From Ktedonobacter robiniae (GTDB lineage: Bacteria > Chloroflexota > Ktedonobacteria > Ktedonobacterales > Ktedonobacteraceae), in contig NZ_BNJG01000003.1 of the NCBI RefSeq assembly GCF_016587375.1, forward strand, positions 1,240,001-1,304,000: a DNA stretch of 64,000 bases, given 5' to 3'. The position numbers were made by a program, and so were the translations under genes. Positions 1-9,193 of the stretch are shown piece after piece. The notes under the pieces were generated by a model, which saw only the letters and a program-made list of their open reading frames with translations, searched no databases and had not been told where the DNA came from. Numbering within the stretch: the first letter of the stretch is position 1; each line of letters opens with the position of its first letter.

Positions 1-276
1 CAAGCCTTCCACTACGTCCCAAAGGGGTTGCAAGAGTTCTCTGGCATCTTTAGCGCGCCATTCTCTGGCTATAACCTGCCGCTTCCATTCTTTAATGGTG
101 ATAGTGCGCCGCTATGGCACCAGGCAATCGGCTACGAGTTTTCAGGGATCGTTGGTATTCTGGTCTTAGGAGGGGCGGTCTTTGGTCTCCTCACGCTCCT
201 AAAGCGACTACGCGGCAATGAACCAGCGCCTGTGAGAGAACCCCAGACAGTTGCAGCTACCGAGCATAACAAATAA
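1..276 (+). CDS. C-terminal PDGLE-like domain of a cobalt/nickel ECF substrate-binding component (5'-truncated)
   Basis: The frame is open from base 1, so the gene begins outside the window; 91 residues remain. They show a Pro-rich stretch ending in one hydrophobic helix (about residues 47-70 of the fragment, FSGIVGILVLGGAVFGLLTL) and a charged cytosolic tail. This resembles the PDGLE/CbiN-like domain that follows CbiM in cobalt or nickel ECF importers. It lies 42 bp before cbiQ on the same strand, which supports the cbiM(N)-cbiQ-cbiO order. The fragment could be a separate small PDGLE protein instead of the end of a CbiM fusion; the metal cannot be told from this piece. Confidence 0.7.
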   Translation, partial: QAFHYVPKGLQEFSGIFSAPFSGYNLPLPFFNGDSAPLWHQAIGYEFSGIVGILVLGGAVFGLLTLLKRLRGNEPAPVREPQTVAATEHNK

Positions 277-318
277 CTGGCCTTTGATAGCAAGTAATCG
301 CTGGATAAGAAAGAATAT

Positions 319-1194
319 ATGCTTTCACACACCAATCAATCAACCAACAAAGAGCACAGGCGGCAATTTGGCTGGATCGAGAAGACCATTGGCGGCATCT
401 CCGAGGCCATTGAGCGGGCCGTCTTTACGGAGGAGCATGCGCATAAGGCCGGCTGGCTCCAGAAGCTCGATCCACGTGCCAAGCTGGGCATGTTCCTGGT
501 GACAGTGCTGGCGGCTAGCCTATCGCACTCGCTCTTCATGTTACTGGCCTTCTACCTCGTGCTACTTCTGGTGGCGCGGGGTAGCCAGGTCCCCTTCGAC
601 TTCTTTGTGCGCCGCGTCTGGCTGGGCATTCCCTTCTTCGCGGGAATCGTGATTCTCCCCGCGATCTTCCTGGTACCCAACGGGCCACGCCTCTTCGATC
701 TCTCCCTGGGAACCTGGCACCTTGGTCCAACGTATGCCAGCATCCTGAATGGCTTGATTTTTATCGCACGTGTGGGCGTCTCCGTCTCGCTGGCTGTGCT
801 CCTGATTCTCACCACGGCCTGGGCCGATATTCTAAAAAGCTTGCAGGTCCTGCGTGTCCCCCAGGTCTTTACCCTGCTGCTTTCCATGACCTATCGCTAT
901 ATCTTTCTCTTTCTCCATACTGCCAATGGTATGTTTGAGGCACGCAAGAGCCGAACCGTGGGCCGCTTGAGCGGGAATGAACAGCGCAAATGGATTAGCG
1001 CTTCAATGGGAGTCTTGATGAATCGCTCGTTTCGCATGAGCAATGATGTCTATGCCGCAATGATGGCACGCGGCTTCACAGGAACCATCCACACGCATCA
1101 GGACTATCGCATGAGCACCAATGATTGGATGGCGCTCTCGCTGGCAACCGGCCTGGCGCTGATTATCTTTTTCGTGGGAGGATACATATTATGA
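319..1194 (+). CDS. cbiQ: ECF transporter transmembrane (T) component, CbiQ family
   Basis: This is the membrane-coupling subunit of an energy-coupling-factor importer for Co2+/Ni2+; it links the substrate-binding S component to the ATPases. It is 291 residues, usual for the family. The N-terminal half has the characteristic LDPRAKL motif (residues 50-56). Near the C terminus lies the Ala-Arg-Gly coupling signature in MMARGFTG (ARG about 250-252), with a second related charged helix around FEARKSR (about 206). Several hydrophobic segments lie between. It overlaps cbiO by 4 bp (ATGA), so the two are translationally coupled. A cobT gene 28 kb downstream fits a cobalamin-related cobalt need, but nickel cannot be excluded. 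Confidence 0.88.
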   Translation: MLSHTNQSTNKEHRRQFGWIEKTIGGISEAIERAVFTEEHAHKAGWLQKLDPRAKLGMFLVTVLAASLSHSLFMLLAFYLVLLLVARGSQVPFDFFVRRVWLGIPFFAGIVILPAIFLVPNGPRLFDLSLGTWHLGPTYASILNGLIFIARVGVSVSLAVLLILTTAWADILKSLQVLRVPQVFTLLLSMTYRYIFLFLHTANGMFEARKSRTVGRLSGNEQRKWISASMGVLMNRSFRMSNDVYAAMMARGFTGTIHTHQDYRMSTNDWMALSLATGLALIIFFVGGYIL

Positions 1195-2009
1195 GCATTT
1201 CGCCTGATCAGCCGCGTCAGCAGCCACTCTTTCACTTACGTGATGTATGCTACAAATATCACAGCCAGCGCATGGCCCTGGCTGGCGTCGACCTAGACAT
1301 CTACCCTGGCGAACAGGTAGCACTCCTGGGAGCCAACGGTAGCGGCAAATCGACCCTGCTCAAGCTCATGGACGGTATCTACGCTCCTACGTCTGGCACA
1401 ATGCGTATGCTGGAACGTGATATTAAGGCGGTAGCGGCGGGCGAGGAGGCCTTCTCCTTTCACCGCGAGGTTGGCCTGGTCTTTCAAGACCCGGATATCC
1501 AGCTCTTTAGCGCGACGGTCTATGATGACATTGCCTTTGGCCCGCTTCAGCTGGGCCTCTCGTCCGCGGAGGTACGCGAGCGCTGCGACGAGGCGTTGGA
1601 GCAAATGGAGATCACACACCTTGCCAGGCGTGCCCCCTTCGAGCTATCCGGTGGTGAGAAGAAGCGTGCCGCCATCGCCTCTGTACTTTCCCTCCGCCCC
1701 GATGTCATCCTACTTGATGAGCCTACGGCGGCCCTCGATCCCCGCACCAAGTGGGTCCTGGTGAACCTCATCCGCAAGTTGGGTCAGGCAGGCAAGACAA
1801 TCATTACCTCCACACACGAGCTAGATATTGTGCCCATCATCGCCGAGCGCGTCATCGTCCTGGGCGAGGAGCGACGCATCCTGACCGATGGTACGCCTGA
1901 GCGCGTTCTCAGCAACCGCGATCTCCTGGTACAAGCCAACCTGATCCACCCGCAACTCCACCAGCTTGGCATAGAACAGTCACCACTCCAGGTAGTCGCC
2001 AATCTATAA
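1191..2009 (+). CDS. cbiO: ECF transporter ATP-binding protein, CbiO/EcfA family
   Basis: This is the ATPase of the cobalt/nickel ECF importer, 272 residues. It has Walker A GANGSGKST (47-55), a Q-loop in VGLVFQDPDIQ (about 94-104), the ABC signature ELSGGEKKRAA (151-161), Walker B VILLDEPTAALD (172-183) and a switch His in STHELD. The ATG at 1191 overlaps the cbiQ stop and follows a GGGAGGA site, so it is preferred over in-frame upstream codons. Only one ATPase gene is visible, suggesting a homodimer. A 23-bp hairpin lies about 40 bp after the stop. Confidence 0.9.
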   Translation: MSISPDQPRQQPLFHLRDVCYKYHSQRMALAGVDLDIYPGEQVALLGANGSGKSTLLKLMDGIYAPTSGTMRMLERDIKAVAAGEEAFSFHREVGLVFQDPDIQLFSATVYDDIAFGPLQLGLSSAEVRERCDEALEQMEITHLARRAPFELSGGEKKRAAIASVLSLRPDVILLDEPTAALDPRTKWVLVNLIRKLGQAGKTIITSTHELDIVPIIAERVIVLGEERRILTDGTPERVLSNRDLLVQANLIHPQLHQLGIEQSPLQVVANL

Positions 2010-2050
2010 ATGGCCGATGCTGCTCAAGCACGCGTCTACATATGACGCGC

Positions 2051-2104
2051 CATTTCGGTCTCCTACTAGCTTTGAGCTCCCAAAGCTAGTAGGAGACCGA
2101 AATG
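2051..2104. repeat. Perfect inverted repeat, 23-bp stem, between convergent genes
   Basis: Arms 2051-2073 and 2082-2104 are exact reverse complements with an 8-nt loop. There is no T-run on either side. It lies between the ends of cbiO (+) and the anti-sigma-like gene (-), so it could act as a bidirectional terminator or 3'-end protecting hairpin. Confidence 0.85.
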
Positions 2105-2154
2105 TCTGAGGACTCCCCTTTCATTCCAGGTTCCCCTGGATACGCGAAAGGAGA

Positions 2155-3192
2155 TCAGGCTATCTGACTGCCTGAGACAATTGAATACCCAGGAGCGCTC
2201 ACAATGTATTCCCAATGTGGATGTGTTGTGGGGCAAACTGGCTCATGCAACACGATTGTCGAAAGAGGCGCCCATTGATTACCACGACTATCATGATAAC
2301 TCTCACAGGTAATGGTTTGCATATAGAGCAGATGAGCCTTCGCGCCTGCTGGTATGTTAATTATTACCTGTCTCTGTTGCCGCTGGAGAGAAAGCGCGCG
2401 GTTCTGGGGAACCTGCGGATTGACCTGTATATGGACAGTGGGCCAGTGCCCATCGAGCGGGTCAGAGAGATGAGAGGATGGCTCCATGGTCAACGTGACC
2501 TCTCTGCTCCTGGTAAGTGGAATATATTGGTGAATTGTGATCGTCTGGCCAGGCTTGATCTCAGTGACAAACACTGGGTTGATGCAGGCAACCTCTAGCC
2601 TCGGGAAAGTAAAGGAGGGATTGCTTCCCGCTGTTACCTGAACCATCAGTGCGGAGGAGAAGCACAGATCGGCTGTACGATTGATGCCTTCAAGAACAAT
2701 GGCCTGATGTGTATGGTTCGTCAGCGAGACATCGACAGGAAGCAACTCGCTGAGAAAGTACGGCCCACTGATCAGCACATGCATTGATGCTTGCAGACCA
2801 CCGGCTTGAGTCTGAGCGGTAGGGCCTGACCCAGAGTCGGATATGAGGGTAGGCGTGCCGCTTGAAGATGGATACGCCCTGAAAAGTGCCCAGGATCCAA
2901 GGATAAGTCCAACCACTACCACCGCGGCCAGGAGATTGGAGACAAATCGCGTGGATGTTCTCGCGTGTCTCGTTGGTATGTGAGACACGAACGGGCTCTG
3001 CGGTGTAAATGCGCCCACATCAGGAAGTGTAGGAGCGGATGTCGCCTGTGCAAGGCGTTCTCGCACCCGTGCAAGGATTTGCATCTGTTCTCCGGCTGTG
3101 ATCGAAGCGCGACTTTGTGAAGAAGATCGGAAAGCCGCCAGGAGTTGGTGATACTCTTGCGCTCTCTCCTCAGGGACCAAATCATCACTCAC
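2155..3192 (-). CDS. Single-pass membrane protein partner of an ECF sigma factor (putative anti-sigma/sensor)
   Basis: The protein is 345 residues and I do not recognise a named family. Residues 1-80 are hydrophilic and cytosolic in character, a single TM segment spans about 85-105 (LLAAVVVVGLILGSWALF), and the remaining 240 residues are a predicted extracytoplasmic region rich in beta-type sequence with scattered Cys. The GTG start at 3192 follows an AAGGAGAG site and overlaps the end of the sigma gene by 8 bp, the usual sign of a sigma/anti-sigma pair. The topology fits an anti-sigma factor, but no zinc-binding anti-sigma motif (HxxxCxxC) is visible, so the regulatory role is inferred from position. 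Confidence 0.6.
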   Translation of the reverse strand: MSDDLVPEERAQEYHQLLAAFRSSSQSRASITAGEQMQILARVRERLAQATSAPTLPDVGAFTPQSPFVSHIPTRHARTSTRFVSNLLAAVVVVGLILGSWALFRAYPSSSGTPTLISDSGSGPTAQTQAGGLQASMHVLISGPYFLSELLPVDVSLTNHTHQAIVLEGINRTADLCFSSALMVQVTAGSNPSFTFPRLEVACINPVFVTEIKPGQTITIHQYIPLTRSREVTLTMEPSSHLSDPLDGHWPTVHIQVNPQVPQNRALSLQRQQRQVIINIPAGAKAHLLYMQTITCESYHDSRGNQWAPLSTIVLHEPVCPTTHPHWEYIVSAPGYSIVSGSQIA

Positions 3193-3730
3193 GGTTCTCT
3201 CTCCTTTCGTTCTGTTCGTAGAACGTTTTTAAACGGCGCAATGTTCGCGAAAGCATTGTTCGCACACTTCCTTCGGGTTTCCCCATCAAGGCTGCGATTT
3301 GGGTCAGGCGTAATTCTTGAACATAGCGCAGGCGAACCAATTCTCGTTGAACCGGGGAAAGGTGCTCGATGGCCTGCAAGAGCCAGGTCCACTTTTCCTG
3401 CTCTTCAACTTGTTGTTCAGGTGTCAAGCTCTGGTCTTCAGTCTCCTGTGCTTGTTCTAACGGATGGATGATAAAAAGTGCTTCACGCCGGTAGTGATCG
3501 ATGACCTTGTTTCGAGCCACACGTCGCAACCAGGCCAGTTGGCGTGGGGCTGTGAATCTGGCAAGCGACGTGTTCTGGAGCGCAGCCAGAAAGACCTCCA
3601 GTAAAAGGTCCTCGGCGTCCTGCCGATTAGAAACCTGCTGGCATACATAGGCCAGAAGCGGTTCAGCAAAACGCTCATAGAGCATGCTCTTTCCCACATT
3701 TTGCAGTTCATCTGTATCAAGTGGTTGCAT
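3185..3730 (-). CDS. RNA polymerase sigma factor, ECF type
   Basis: The protein is 181 residues, the size of an extracytoplasmic-function sigma factor. Region 2 covers about residues 18-85, including the conserved DAEDLLLEVFLAAL segment and a -10 recognition helix around LAWLRRVARNKVIDHYRR. Region 4 covers about 118-172 with the HTH LTQIAALMGKPEGSVRTMLS. The ATG at 3730 has an AGGAGAG site. It is cotranscribed with the membrane partner gene, whose start overlaps its stop. Its signal and targets cannot be read from the sequence. Confidence 0.88.
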   Translation of the reverse strand: MQPLDTDELQNVGKSMLYERFAEPLLAYVCQQVSNRQDAEDLLLEVFLAALQNTSLARFTAPRQLAWLRRVARNKVIDHYRREALFIIHPLEQAQETEDQSLTPEQQVEEQEKWTWLLQAIEHLSPVQRELVRLRYVQELRLTQIAALMGKPEGSVRTMLSRTLRRLKTFYEQNERRENRE

Positions 3731-4225
3731 ACGCTCTCCTCAGAGGTTGTAGGATCAGGAACGATAAGATCCATCGAGGCATAAGTCGGATGAAGAGGAA
3801 AAACGCAACAAGGAGGGTCACAAATGAATGAGATGAGCTCTTCTTCACAAGAAAACGCATGCAAGGTTGGTAGAGTGGGCAATTGTGACTCTGGTAACTG
3901 CCGCCATCCATTTTCTGTTGCCAATTATCAGGCAGTGACCATCGGATGGAGAATTTCAGGCTCAATCTTTGTGAAAACCGCTGTAGCGGTAGTTTGTGGA
4001 CTCGGGAAATCGCGTCGATTTCGGGCGCATATGCTGAGCAATTTGAGCTCAGATGATCACCATTCGATGGGTCTAAAACGAGACAAAATCCCGAGTCCAC
4101 AAACTACCGGTAGTGAGCGCCGCAGGCACGAAAGGGCAAGCATAAGCATCTGTCTATAATAGAACTGTAAACGACCAGCGTAGATCAGGAGATCCATACA
4201 GGCCCTCTCGCAGGAGAACATACAT
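3731..4225. other. Intergenic region, 495 bp
   Basis: This separates the divergent sigma gene (-) and the small gene at 4226 (+). Open frames here lack plausible starts or composition and I do not support a gene. It holds the long-spaced inverted repeat at 3987-4109, and an AGGAGA site at 4212-4217 for the gene at 4226. Confidence 0.5.
3987..4109. repeat. Inverted repeat, 21-bp arms, 81-nt spacer
   Basis: Arms 3987-4007 and 4089-4109 are exact reverse complements. The spacer is much longer than in the other hairpins of this window and the element lies in a divergent rather than a gene-end position, so it may be a small palindromic element or the footprint of a structured RNA. Confidence 0.75.
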
Positions 4226-4507
4226 ATGACAGATCCACATCGGCCCGAAAACGAGCAGCCAGGACAGTTTGATGAGCAGATAGATTCCGCGCGCAAAGTG
4301 GCAGAAGAGCGAATTGACAAGGTCATTGGCGACTTCGCGAAGAAGGTTCCAGGTGGGCAAAAATTCGAACAGCAGGCCAAAGACATGGCAAGCGGAGCGC
4401 TGAACGTGGTGCAAGACCAGGCACACAAGCACTCCGGCAATATTATTGGGCAGGCTGGCAATATTATCAGTCGCCTCTTTAGAGGAGGGCGCGGGACAGA
4501 GCGCTAA
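4226..4507 (+). CDS. Small hydrophilic protein, antitoxin-like or stress-like
   Basis: The protein is 93 residues, very hydrophilic and helix-prone, with many Gln, Glu, Asp and Lys residues (for example DSARKVAEERIDKVIGDFAKK) and a basic Gly/Arg tail. Residues 30-85 could form amphipathic helices. The ATG follows AGGAGA by 8 nt and the gene ends just before a strong terminator, so expression is likely. It is loosely like short Rv0909/MT0933-type antitoxins or CsbD-like proteins, but no diagnostic motif is present and no toxin gene is adjacent. Function unknown. Confidence 0.6.
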   Translation: MTDPHRPENEQPGQFDEQIDSARKVAEERIDKVIGDFAKKVPGGQKFEQQAKDMASGALNVVQDQAHKHSGNIIGQAGNIISRLFRGGRGTER

Positions 4508-4531
4508 CTCTCTGGCATTCTTCATTCCTGC

Positions 4532-4605
4532 AACATAACAGGGCTCTAGAGCAAGAACTTATGCAGAGAAAGATGTTCTTGCTCTAGAGCCCTGTTATGT
4601 TTTTT
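4532..4605 (+). terminator. Perfect 27-bp hairpin followed by T-run
   Basis: Arms 4532-4558 and 4575-4601 are exact reverse complements with a 16-nt loop, followed by T residues to 4605. It sits between the small gene (+) and fructokinase (-). It is one of the few long hairpins here with a proper U-tract on the plus side. Confidence 0.8.
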
Positions 4606-4624
4606 CAATAGAAATGCATAGGAT

Positions 4625-5596
4625 CTAAGCCTTACGCAAAAAGGCTTCGACTTCCGCGCGCTGGGGTGGATTAGCTCCTGGCCTGGTGCAGTTGAGAGCG
4701 GATACGCCTGAGGCGAAACACAAAACCTGGCTCAACTGTTCCGGGGTGAGGCTCTCCAGACGGCCGCGCTCGTCGATTCCAAGCTCGCTTAGTCGCGCCA
4801 GCAGGCCCGCGCAGAAGGAGTCGCCCGCGCCCACCGTATCCGCGATCTCTACTGGAAATACGGGAACTCGCACAACCGGGCCACCTATGCGCGCTGCCAG
4901 CACGCCATGCCCTCCCCGGGTGATAACGACGAGCGCGGGTCCCTGTCGCAACAGCTCGGCAAGCGCCTCTTCATTGCCAAGCCCGGGATAGATCCACTCC
5001 ATGTCGGCATCGCTGCATTTGACGATATCCGCCAGGGAGAAGGCCCGCCTGAGTAGTTCGCGATACGCCTGCTCATCCTGCACCAGGTTAGGGCGTAAAT
5101 TAGGATCAAAGGAGAGTAGCGCCTTCCCGCGTAGTCGCTCCAGTATGTGCAACACGGCCTGAGGCGTACTACCGCGCAGCAGACTAATGGAACCAAAGTG
5201 CAAGATACGTGTCTCAGTGTACAGTGCTTCAGGAATTTCATTCGCCATGAGAAGCGCGTCCGCCGCGCCCTCACCATAAAAGCTAAAGGTAGGATGGCCG
5301 TCTTGCTCGGCAACAAAGGCCAGCGTCGTGCGCGTACCAGGTGCCTCGACGAGAAAACGCGTGTCGATCTGCTCGCGCTGCATATATGTGCGTAAATACT
5401 GTCCAAAATAGTCATCTGCAACTTTGCAAGCAAAGGCCGTGGGCTGCTCCAGACGCGCCAGGGCTACCGCGACGTTAAAAATAGAGCCGCCCGCGTACAT
5501 GCGAAAATCGACGCCATAACCCAGGCTATGCTGGCCCTCTGCCAGGGGCATAAAGTCAATCAAGCATTCACCAACACAAGTAATCAACCTACGCAT
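4625..5596 (-). CDS. scrK: Fructokinase, PfkB/ribokinase family
   Basis: This is a sugar kinase of 323 residues, predicted to phosphorylate fructose released by the neighbouring invertase. Seen in the sequence: the N-terminal substrate motif CVGECLIDFMP, the PfkB signature 1 region GGSIFNVAVALARL (about 37-50), and the C-terminal anion-hole motif DTVGAGDSFCAG with catalytic Asp about 259. The ATG at 5596 follows GGGAG. It is 67 bp downstream of the GH32 gene on the same strand, forming a two-gene sucrose or fructan operon. Other sugars are possible for PfkB kinases, but the neighbour makes fructose the best guess. Confidence 0.86.
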   Translation of the reverse strand: MRRLITCVGECLIDFMPLAEGQHSLGYGVDFRMYAGGSIFNVAVALARLEQPTAFACKVADDYFGQYLRTYMQREQIDTRFLVEAPGTRTTLAFVAEQDGHPTFSFYGEGAADALLMANEIPEALYTETRILHFGSISLLRGSTPQAVLHILERLRGKALLSFDPNLRPNLVQDEQAYRELLRRAFSLADIVKCSDADMEWIYPGLGNEEALAELLRQGPALVVITRGGHGVLAARIGGPVVRVPVFPVEIADTVGAGDSFCAGLLARLSELGIDERGRLESLTPEQLSQVLCFASGVSALNCTRPGANPPQRAEVEAFLRKA

Positions 5597-5663
5597 AATA
5601 TTTTTGCTCCCTAAGTTCGTGAACAGATCACTTAATCGCGCACCTCCCTATTATACTTTGCAA

Positions 5664-7076
5664 TTATTGTTTCCAGGCAGAGCTCATGTGATACAGATCC
5701 AGAGAATGGAGTATCGTCTCGCCACCGCTAGTATAGAGTTCGATGCTCTGGCTGGAGACATTGGGAAAGATCAGGTCACTGATTACGACCTCTCCATCAC
5801 TAGCAAAGACCTCGATGGAGGTACGATCTAGCAGAATACGCAGCGTAAGCATGTTGTTCTTCAACAGCAGGGGAGCTTCGTGCCGAGCCGCGAACCTGTT
5901 ATTGAAATCGCTACGACCAGACTGAGTACGATCAACAAAGAGCCTGGAGGTTCGCGTGTCATAACCGACGAGGGTCTGCTCTTCCCCGCCTGCGCGCAGC
6001 TTGAAGCCAAACTCTCTGCCACTCCCAGGCTGGAATGAGGCCACAATATCCAGCGTATCACTCCTCATGTCTGCAAGCAGGTTTGTTCCCGGCGTGAGCT
6101 CGCTACGATCCAGGTGTACATGCTCGCTCCGCAGTTGCTCCAGCTCTCGTATGGGCATTTGCACGAGCCGCAAGCCCTGCGGGGTTGTTTTCAGCTCCAG
6201 GCTGCGCGGTATAGATATAGTTCCACGCCAGGATGTGGCCGGAGTAACATGGGCATAGCTCAGATCAGCCATCCAGCCGATCCAGATACATCGCCCGTCG
6301 CTAGCGGGAATGTTGCTCCAGGACTGGGCCGCGTAAAAGTCTGACCCATAATCAGTCGTCAACAGATCAGACTCTTTGCTGAAGATATGACCATCAAAGC
6401 TACCAACATAGTAGAAACGCCCGCCGAGGCTAAGTACCCATTTCTGCTTGTTGGGATCACCATCTATCGCCAATGGAAAGAGGTCGGGACACTCGGTATG
6501 GTCATCTAACTGGCTCTCCAGGAGCCAGCTCTTTAAATCGGGCGAGGAGTAGAAACGAACCTGGCCGCCCGCGACCACCATAACCCAAAGCTGCTCTGAC
6601 GCATACCAGAAGACCTTGGGATCGCGAAAATCGCTCACACCTGGATTCGCGATGACAGGATTGTACTTATACTTCGTCCAGGTTCTGCCCCGATCACTAC
6701 TATGGGCAAGGCACTGCTGCTGTGGCACCGTATGAGCACCTGTATAGAGTGCGGCCAATCCTGAACCACCAGGAAAAAAGCCACTGGTATTGTTCGCGTC
6801 AACCACAGCGCTCCCTGACCAGGCATCCCCCTGTTCATCGGGATAAAGCGCGATGGAGAGATGTGTCCAATGCACCAGGTCACTGCTCACGGCATGCCCC
6901 CAGTGCATCGGTCCCCAGACAATACCACCAGGATGATGCTGATAAAAGAAGTGATACTCACCCTGGTAATAGACAAGGCCATTGGGATCATTCATCCAGT
7001 TTGCCTGTGGCGAAAAGTGAAACTGCGGGCGCTCCGACTCATTAAAAATATCCCCTAGATTCGCATTTATACTCAT
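5664..7076 (-). CDS. sacA: Glycoside hydrolase family 32 (sucrose-6-phosphate hydrolase, invertase or levanase type)
   Basis: This enzyme of 470 residues hydrolyses beta-fructofuranosides. The five-bladed propeller shows the GH32 triad: WMNDPNG (27-33, nucleophile Asp30), RDPK (151-154, transition-state Asp152) and ECPDLF (acid/base Glu195). A C-terminal beta-sandwich follows (from about 340, with RTSIEVFASDGE). No signal peptide is seen, so it acts in the cytosol. There is no PTS or sugar ABC gene beside it, so uptake must be encoded elsewhere. First gene of the operon with fructokinase. Substrate within GH32 cannot be fixed from sequence alone. Confidence 0.88.
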   Translation of the reverse strand: MSINANLGDIFNESERPQFHFSPQANWMNDPNGLVYYQGEYHFFYQHHPGGIVWGPMHWGHAVSSDLVHWTHLSIALYPDEQGDAWSGSAVVDANNTSGFFPGGSGLAALYTGAHTVPQQQCLAHSSDRGRTWTKYKYNPVIANPGVSDFRDPKVFWYASEQLWVMVVAGGQVRFYSSPDLKSWLLESQLDDHTECPDLFPLAIDGDPNKQKWVLSLGGRFYYVGSFDGHIFSKESDLLTTDYGSDFYAAQSWSNIPASDGRCIWIGWMADLSYAHVTPATSWRGTISIPRSLELKTTPQGLRLVQMPIRELEQLRSEHVHLDRSELTPGTNLLADMRSDTLDIVASFQPGSGREFGFKLRAGGEEQTLVGYDTRTSRLFVDRTQSGRSDFNNRFAARHEAPLLLKNNMLTLRILLDRTSIEVFASDGEVVISDLIFPNVSSQSIELYTSGGETILHSLDLYHMSSAWKQ

Positions 7077-7404
7077 GACTGCCAGTCACTCACTTTCAAT
7101 TGCTACTCAGGCACGATAAGTATCAAGATCGCCAATTAGTATCAATCACACTTGACTTGTAACCGATACTACATCGTCCTGTCAAGCGTCGCTAGTTCTC
7201 ATAATTTGCAATTTCAGCTATTTGGTGCTACATTACTTCTACGGCAAAAGGTACAAAACAGTCACTTTCACATAAAAATCTCTTTCATTGCATAGCACAA
7301 TGACGACCTAGAACTAAATCTCTGCCTGATAAGTAATAAAGATATAGTTATGTCTAGCACGCGCGTAATATATGCTGACAAAACGCTTATAGAAGGTGGC
7401 AATT
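7077..7404. other. Divergent intergenic region, 328 bp
   Basis: This is the promoter region between the GH32 gene (-) and the phospholipase D gene (+). A TTGACA-like box for the minus direction lies at 7180-7185. The AT-rich stretch 7330-7390 probably holds the PLD promoter. I see no gene and no clear operator palindrome. Confidence 0.4.
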
Positions 7405-9102
7405 ATGACGCAAGAAGCAAATATCAATACCCAACAACGGGACTGGTGGGCACAGGGCGATACGCCTGCCCGTGCTAACGATTCGCTTGTAACTTACCTG
7501 GTAGACGGCAGACAGGCGATGTGGACTATATGTCGTCACTGTATTAAAGCACAGAAATACATCTATTTAGCCAACTGGGGTATGACGGCTAAAATGGAGT
7601 TGGTGCGAGGAGATGACTATCTCGGCGGCCCCGATGGCAGTCCCCAACGAACAGCATTAATCGAGGGGCTGCGCGCTGAAGATTTCTCTGAGGCTGATAT
7701 CCAGTTCTGGCTGACGCATAATCTTTCGGTTCAGGCCGTGCTGGGCTACGCGCGCAGCAAGGGAGTGGAGGTAAAAGTGCTCCTCTGGCACAGCCAGGAG
7801 GCTTTTTCACACTACCAGCCACTTGAGACAAAACAGGAGCTTGAAGCAGTTGGAGTACACTGCATCCTGGATGATAGCGCACGCGGCCTGGTTCACCATC
7901 CCGTAGAGTCGCTGCATCAGAAGACGGCGGTCATCGATGGTACACATGCCTTTGTGGGTGGCGTGGATCTTCTGATTGAGAAACAGGGTGATTATGACCG
8001 CTGGGACACGCCCATGCACGCCTTCAATACTCCTCTCAGGCTCAACGAACAGCAGAAGACGCCACATCCCTGGCACGATGTCCACTCCCTCATTGAAGGC
8101 TGCGCAGCCGGGGATGTAGAGCTTAACTTCCGCCAGCGCTGGAACGATGTCGTCGCTCGCCAGCGCCTGGATACCAGCTTTACTATTCCAGAACGTCCCT
8201 TGCCTTCACCTGTACAGGGGGCGCAGACGGTTCAGGTCGTGCGCACGATTCCACAGCATACCTACGATTTTGATCCCGATCCCGGTCTGCAAGACATCGC
8301 GCAGGTCTACGCTAAGGCCCTGGGTAATATTCAGCGCTTCGCCTATCTAGAGAACCAGTATCTCTGGCTGCGCACCTTTATCGGCGTCGACCTGCCCCTG
8401 ATGGGTTCCGACAGCCCGGACATGGAGACAAACCTACGCACTCTGGGGGCTGCGCTCCAGCGTGGAGCCTTCGCCAGTATCATCCTGCCCGACCATCCCA
8501 ATGTTGGGCGCGCCTTCAGCGACGCCGGTCTACAGCGCTTACACACTGAGGCGCCCCGGGCCTTTGAGGAGGGGCGTTTTGAGGCCTTCTGCCTCGGCAG
8601 TAGTGGTCAGATTGATGGTAAGACACATTACCGCCCCATCTACGTACACGCCAAGGTAGCCATCATCGACGACCTCTGGTCAACTGTAGGGTCCGCCAAT
8701 CTCAACAATCGTGGGATGCGCGACGATACGGAGATCAACGTTGCCGTTCTCGATAGCAGGCTGGCCCGTAACCTACGCCTGCTGCTGCAGGGTGAGCACC
8801 TGGGCCTGGTACAGGATGCGGACCTCTTTGTTCTCTCGCGCCTCCTGGGTCGCCAGCGCCTCTCAGCCAGCGAGCAAGAGCGCGCTGTATACATCCATGA
8901 TTACCTGGAGGAGCGCCTGGGCGAGCCACGAGCCGCGCTCCAGGCTATGCACGAGTGCGCCTGGAATAATCTCCAGCGCTACAAAGAGAACCAGCCTCTG
9001 ATCGGACATCTCCTGCCCTACCTGAGCGCCGCCGAGGCCGCTAACCAGGGTCTGAATTTCCGCGAAGAGCATGGCTGGCTTGAGGAAGAGGCTCAGAAAT
9101 AA
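7405..9102 (+). CDS. Phospholipase D superfamily enzyme with two HKD motifs
   Basis: The protein is 565 residues with two HxKx4D half-sites: HQKTAVIDGTHAFVGGVD (His about 171) and HAKVAIIDDLWSTVGSANL (His about 415). Both are complete, so it should be catalytically active in phosphatidyl transfer or phosphodiester hydrolysis. The architecture (large insert between the motifs, no N-terminal TM or signal) is like eukaryote-type or secreted bacterial PLDs more than short cardiolipin synthases. ATG at 7405 is chosen over GTG 7396 because GAAGGTGG (7392-7399) fits the former. It precedes the kinase gene by about 90 bp. Substrate unknown. Confidence 0.85.
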   Translation: MTQEANINTQQRDWWAQGDTPARANDSLVTYLVDGRQAMWTICRHCIKAQKYIYLANWGMTAKMELVRGDDYLGGPDGSPQRTALIEGLRAEDFSEADIQFWLTHNLSVQAVLGYARSKGVEVKVLLWHSQEAFSHYQPLETKQELEAVGVHCILDDSARGLVHHPVESLHQKTAVIDGTHAFVGGVDLLIEKQGDYDRWDTPMHAFNTPLRLNEQQKTPHPWHDVHSLIEGCAAGDVELNFRQRWNDVVARQRLDTSFTIPERPLPSPVQGAQTVQVVRTIPQHTYDFDPDPGLQDIAQVYAKALGNIQRFAYLENQYLWLRTFIGVDLPLMGSDSPDMETNLRTLGAALQRGAFASIILPDHPNVGRAFSDAGLQRLHTEAPRAFEEGRFEAFCLGSSGQIDGKTHYRPIYVHAKVAIIDDLWSTVGSANLNNRGMRDDTEINVAVLDSRLARNLRLLLQGEHLGLVQDADLFVLSRLLGRQRLSASEQERAVYIHDYLEERLGEPRAALQAMHECAWNNLQRYKENQPLIGHLLPYLSAAEAANQGLNFREEHGWLEEEAQK

Positions 9103-9193
9103 GCTCTTGTCTCCCTTTGGCGCTTACCACGCGTAATAAAATATGGGGCAGTAGACGCTGCCAGGATATGTACGAGGGAAAGGACTAGCCACT

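Noticed and set aside
3824..4159. 111-residue frame across the 3987-4109 repeat
   Set aside because: It reads through both arms of the inverted repeat and has no recognisable composition.
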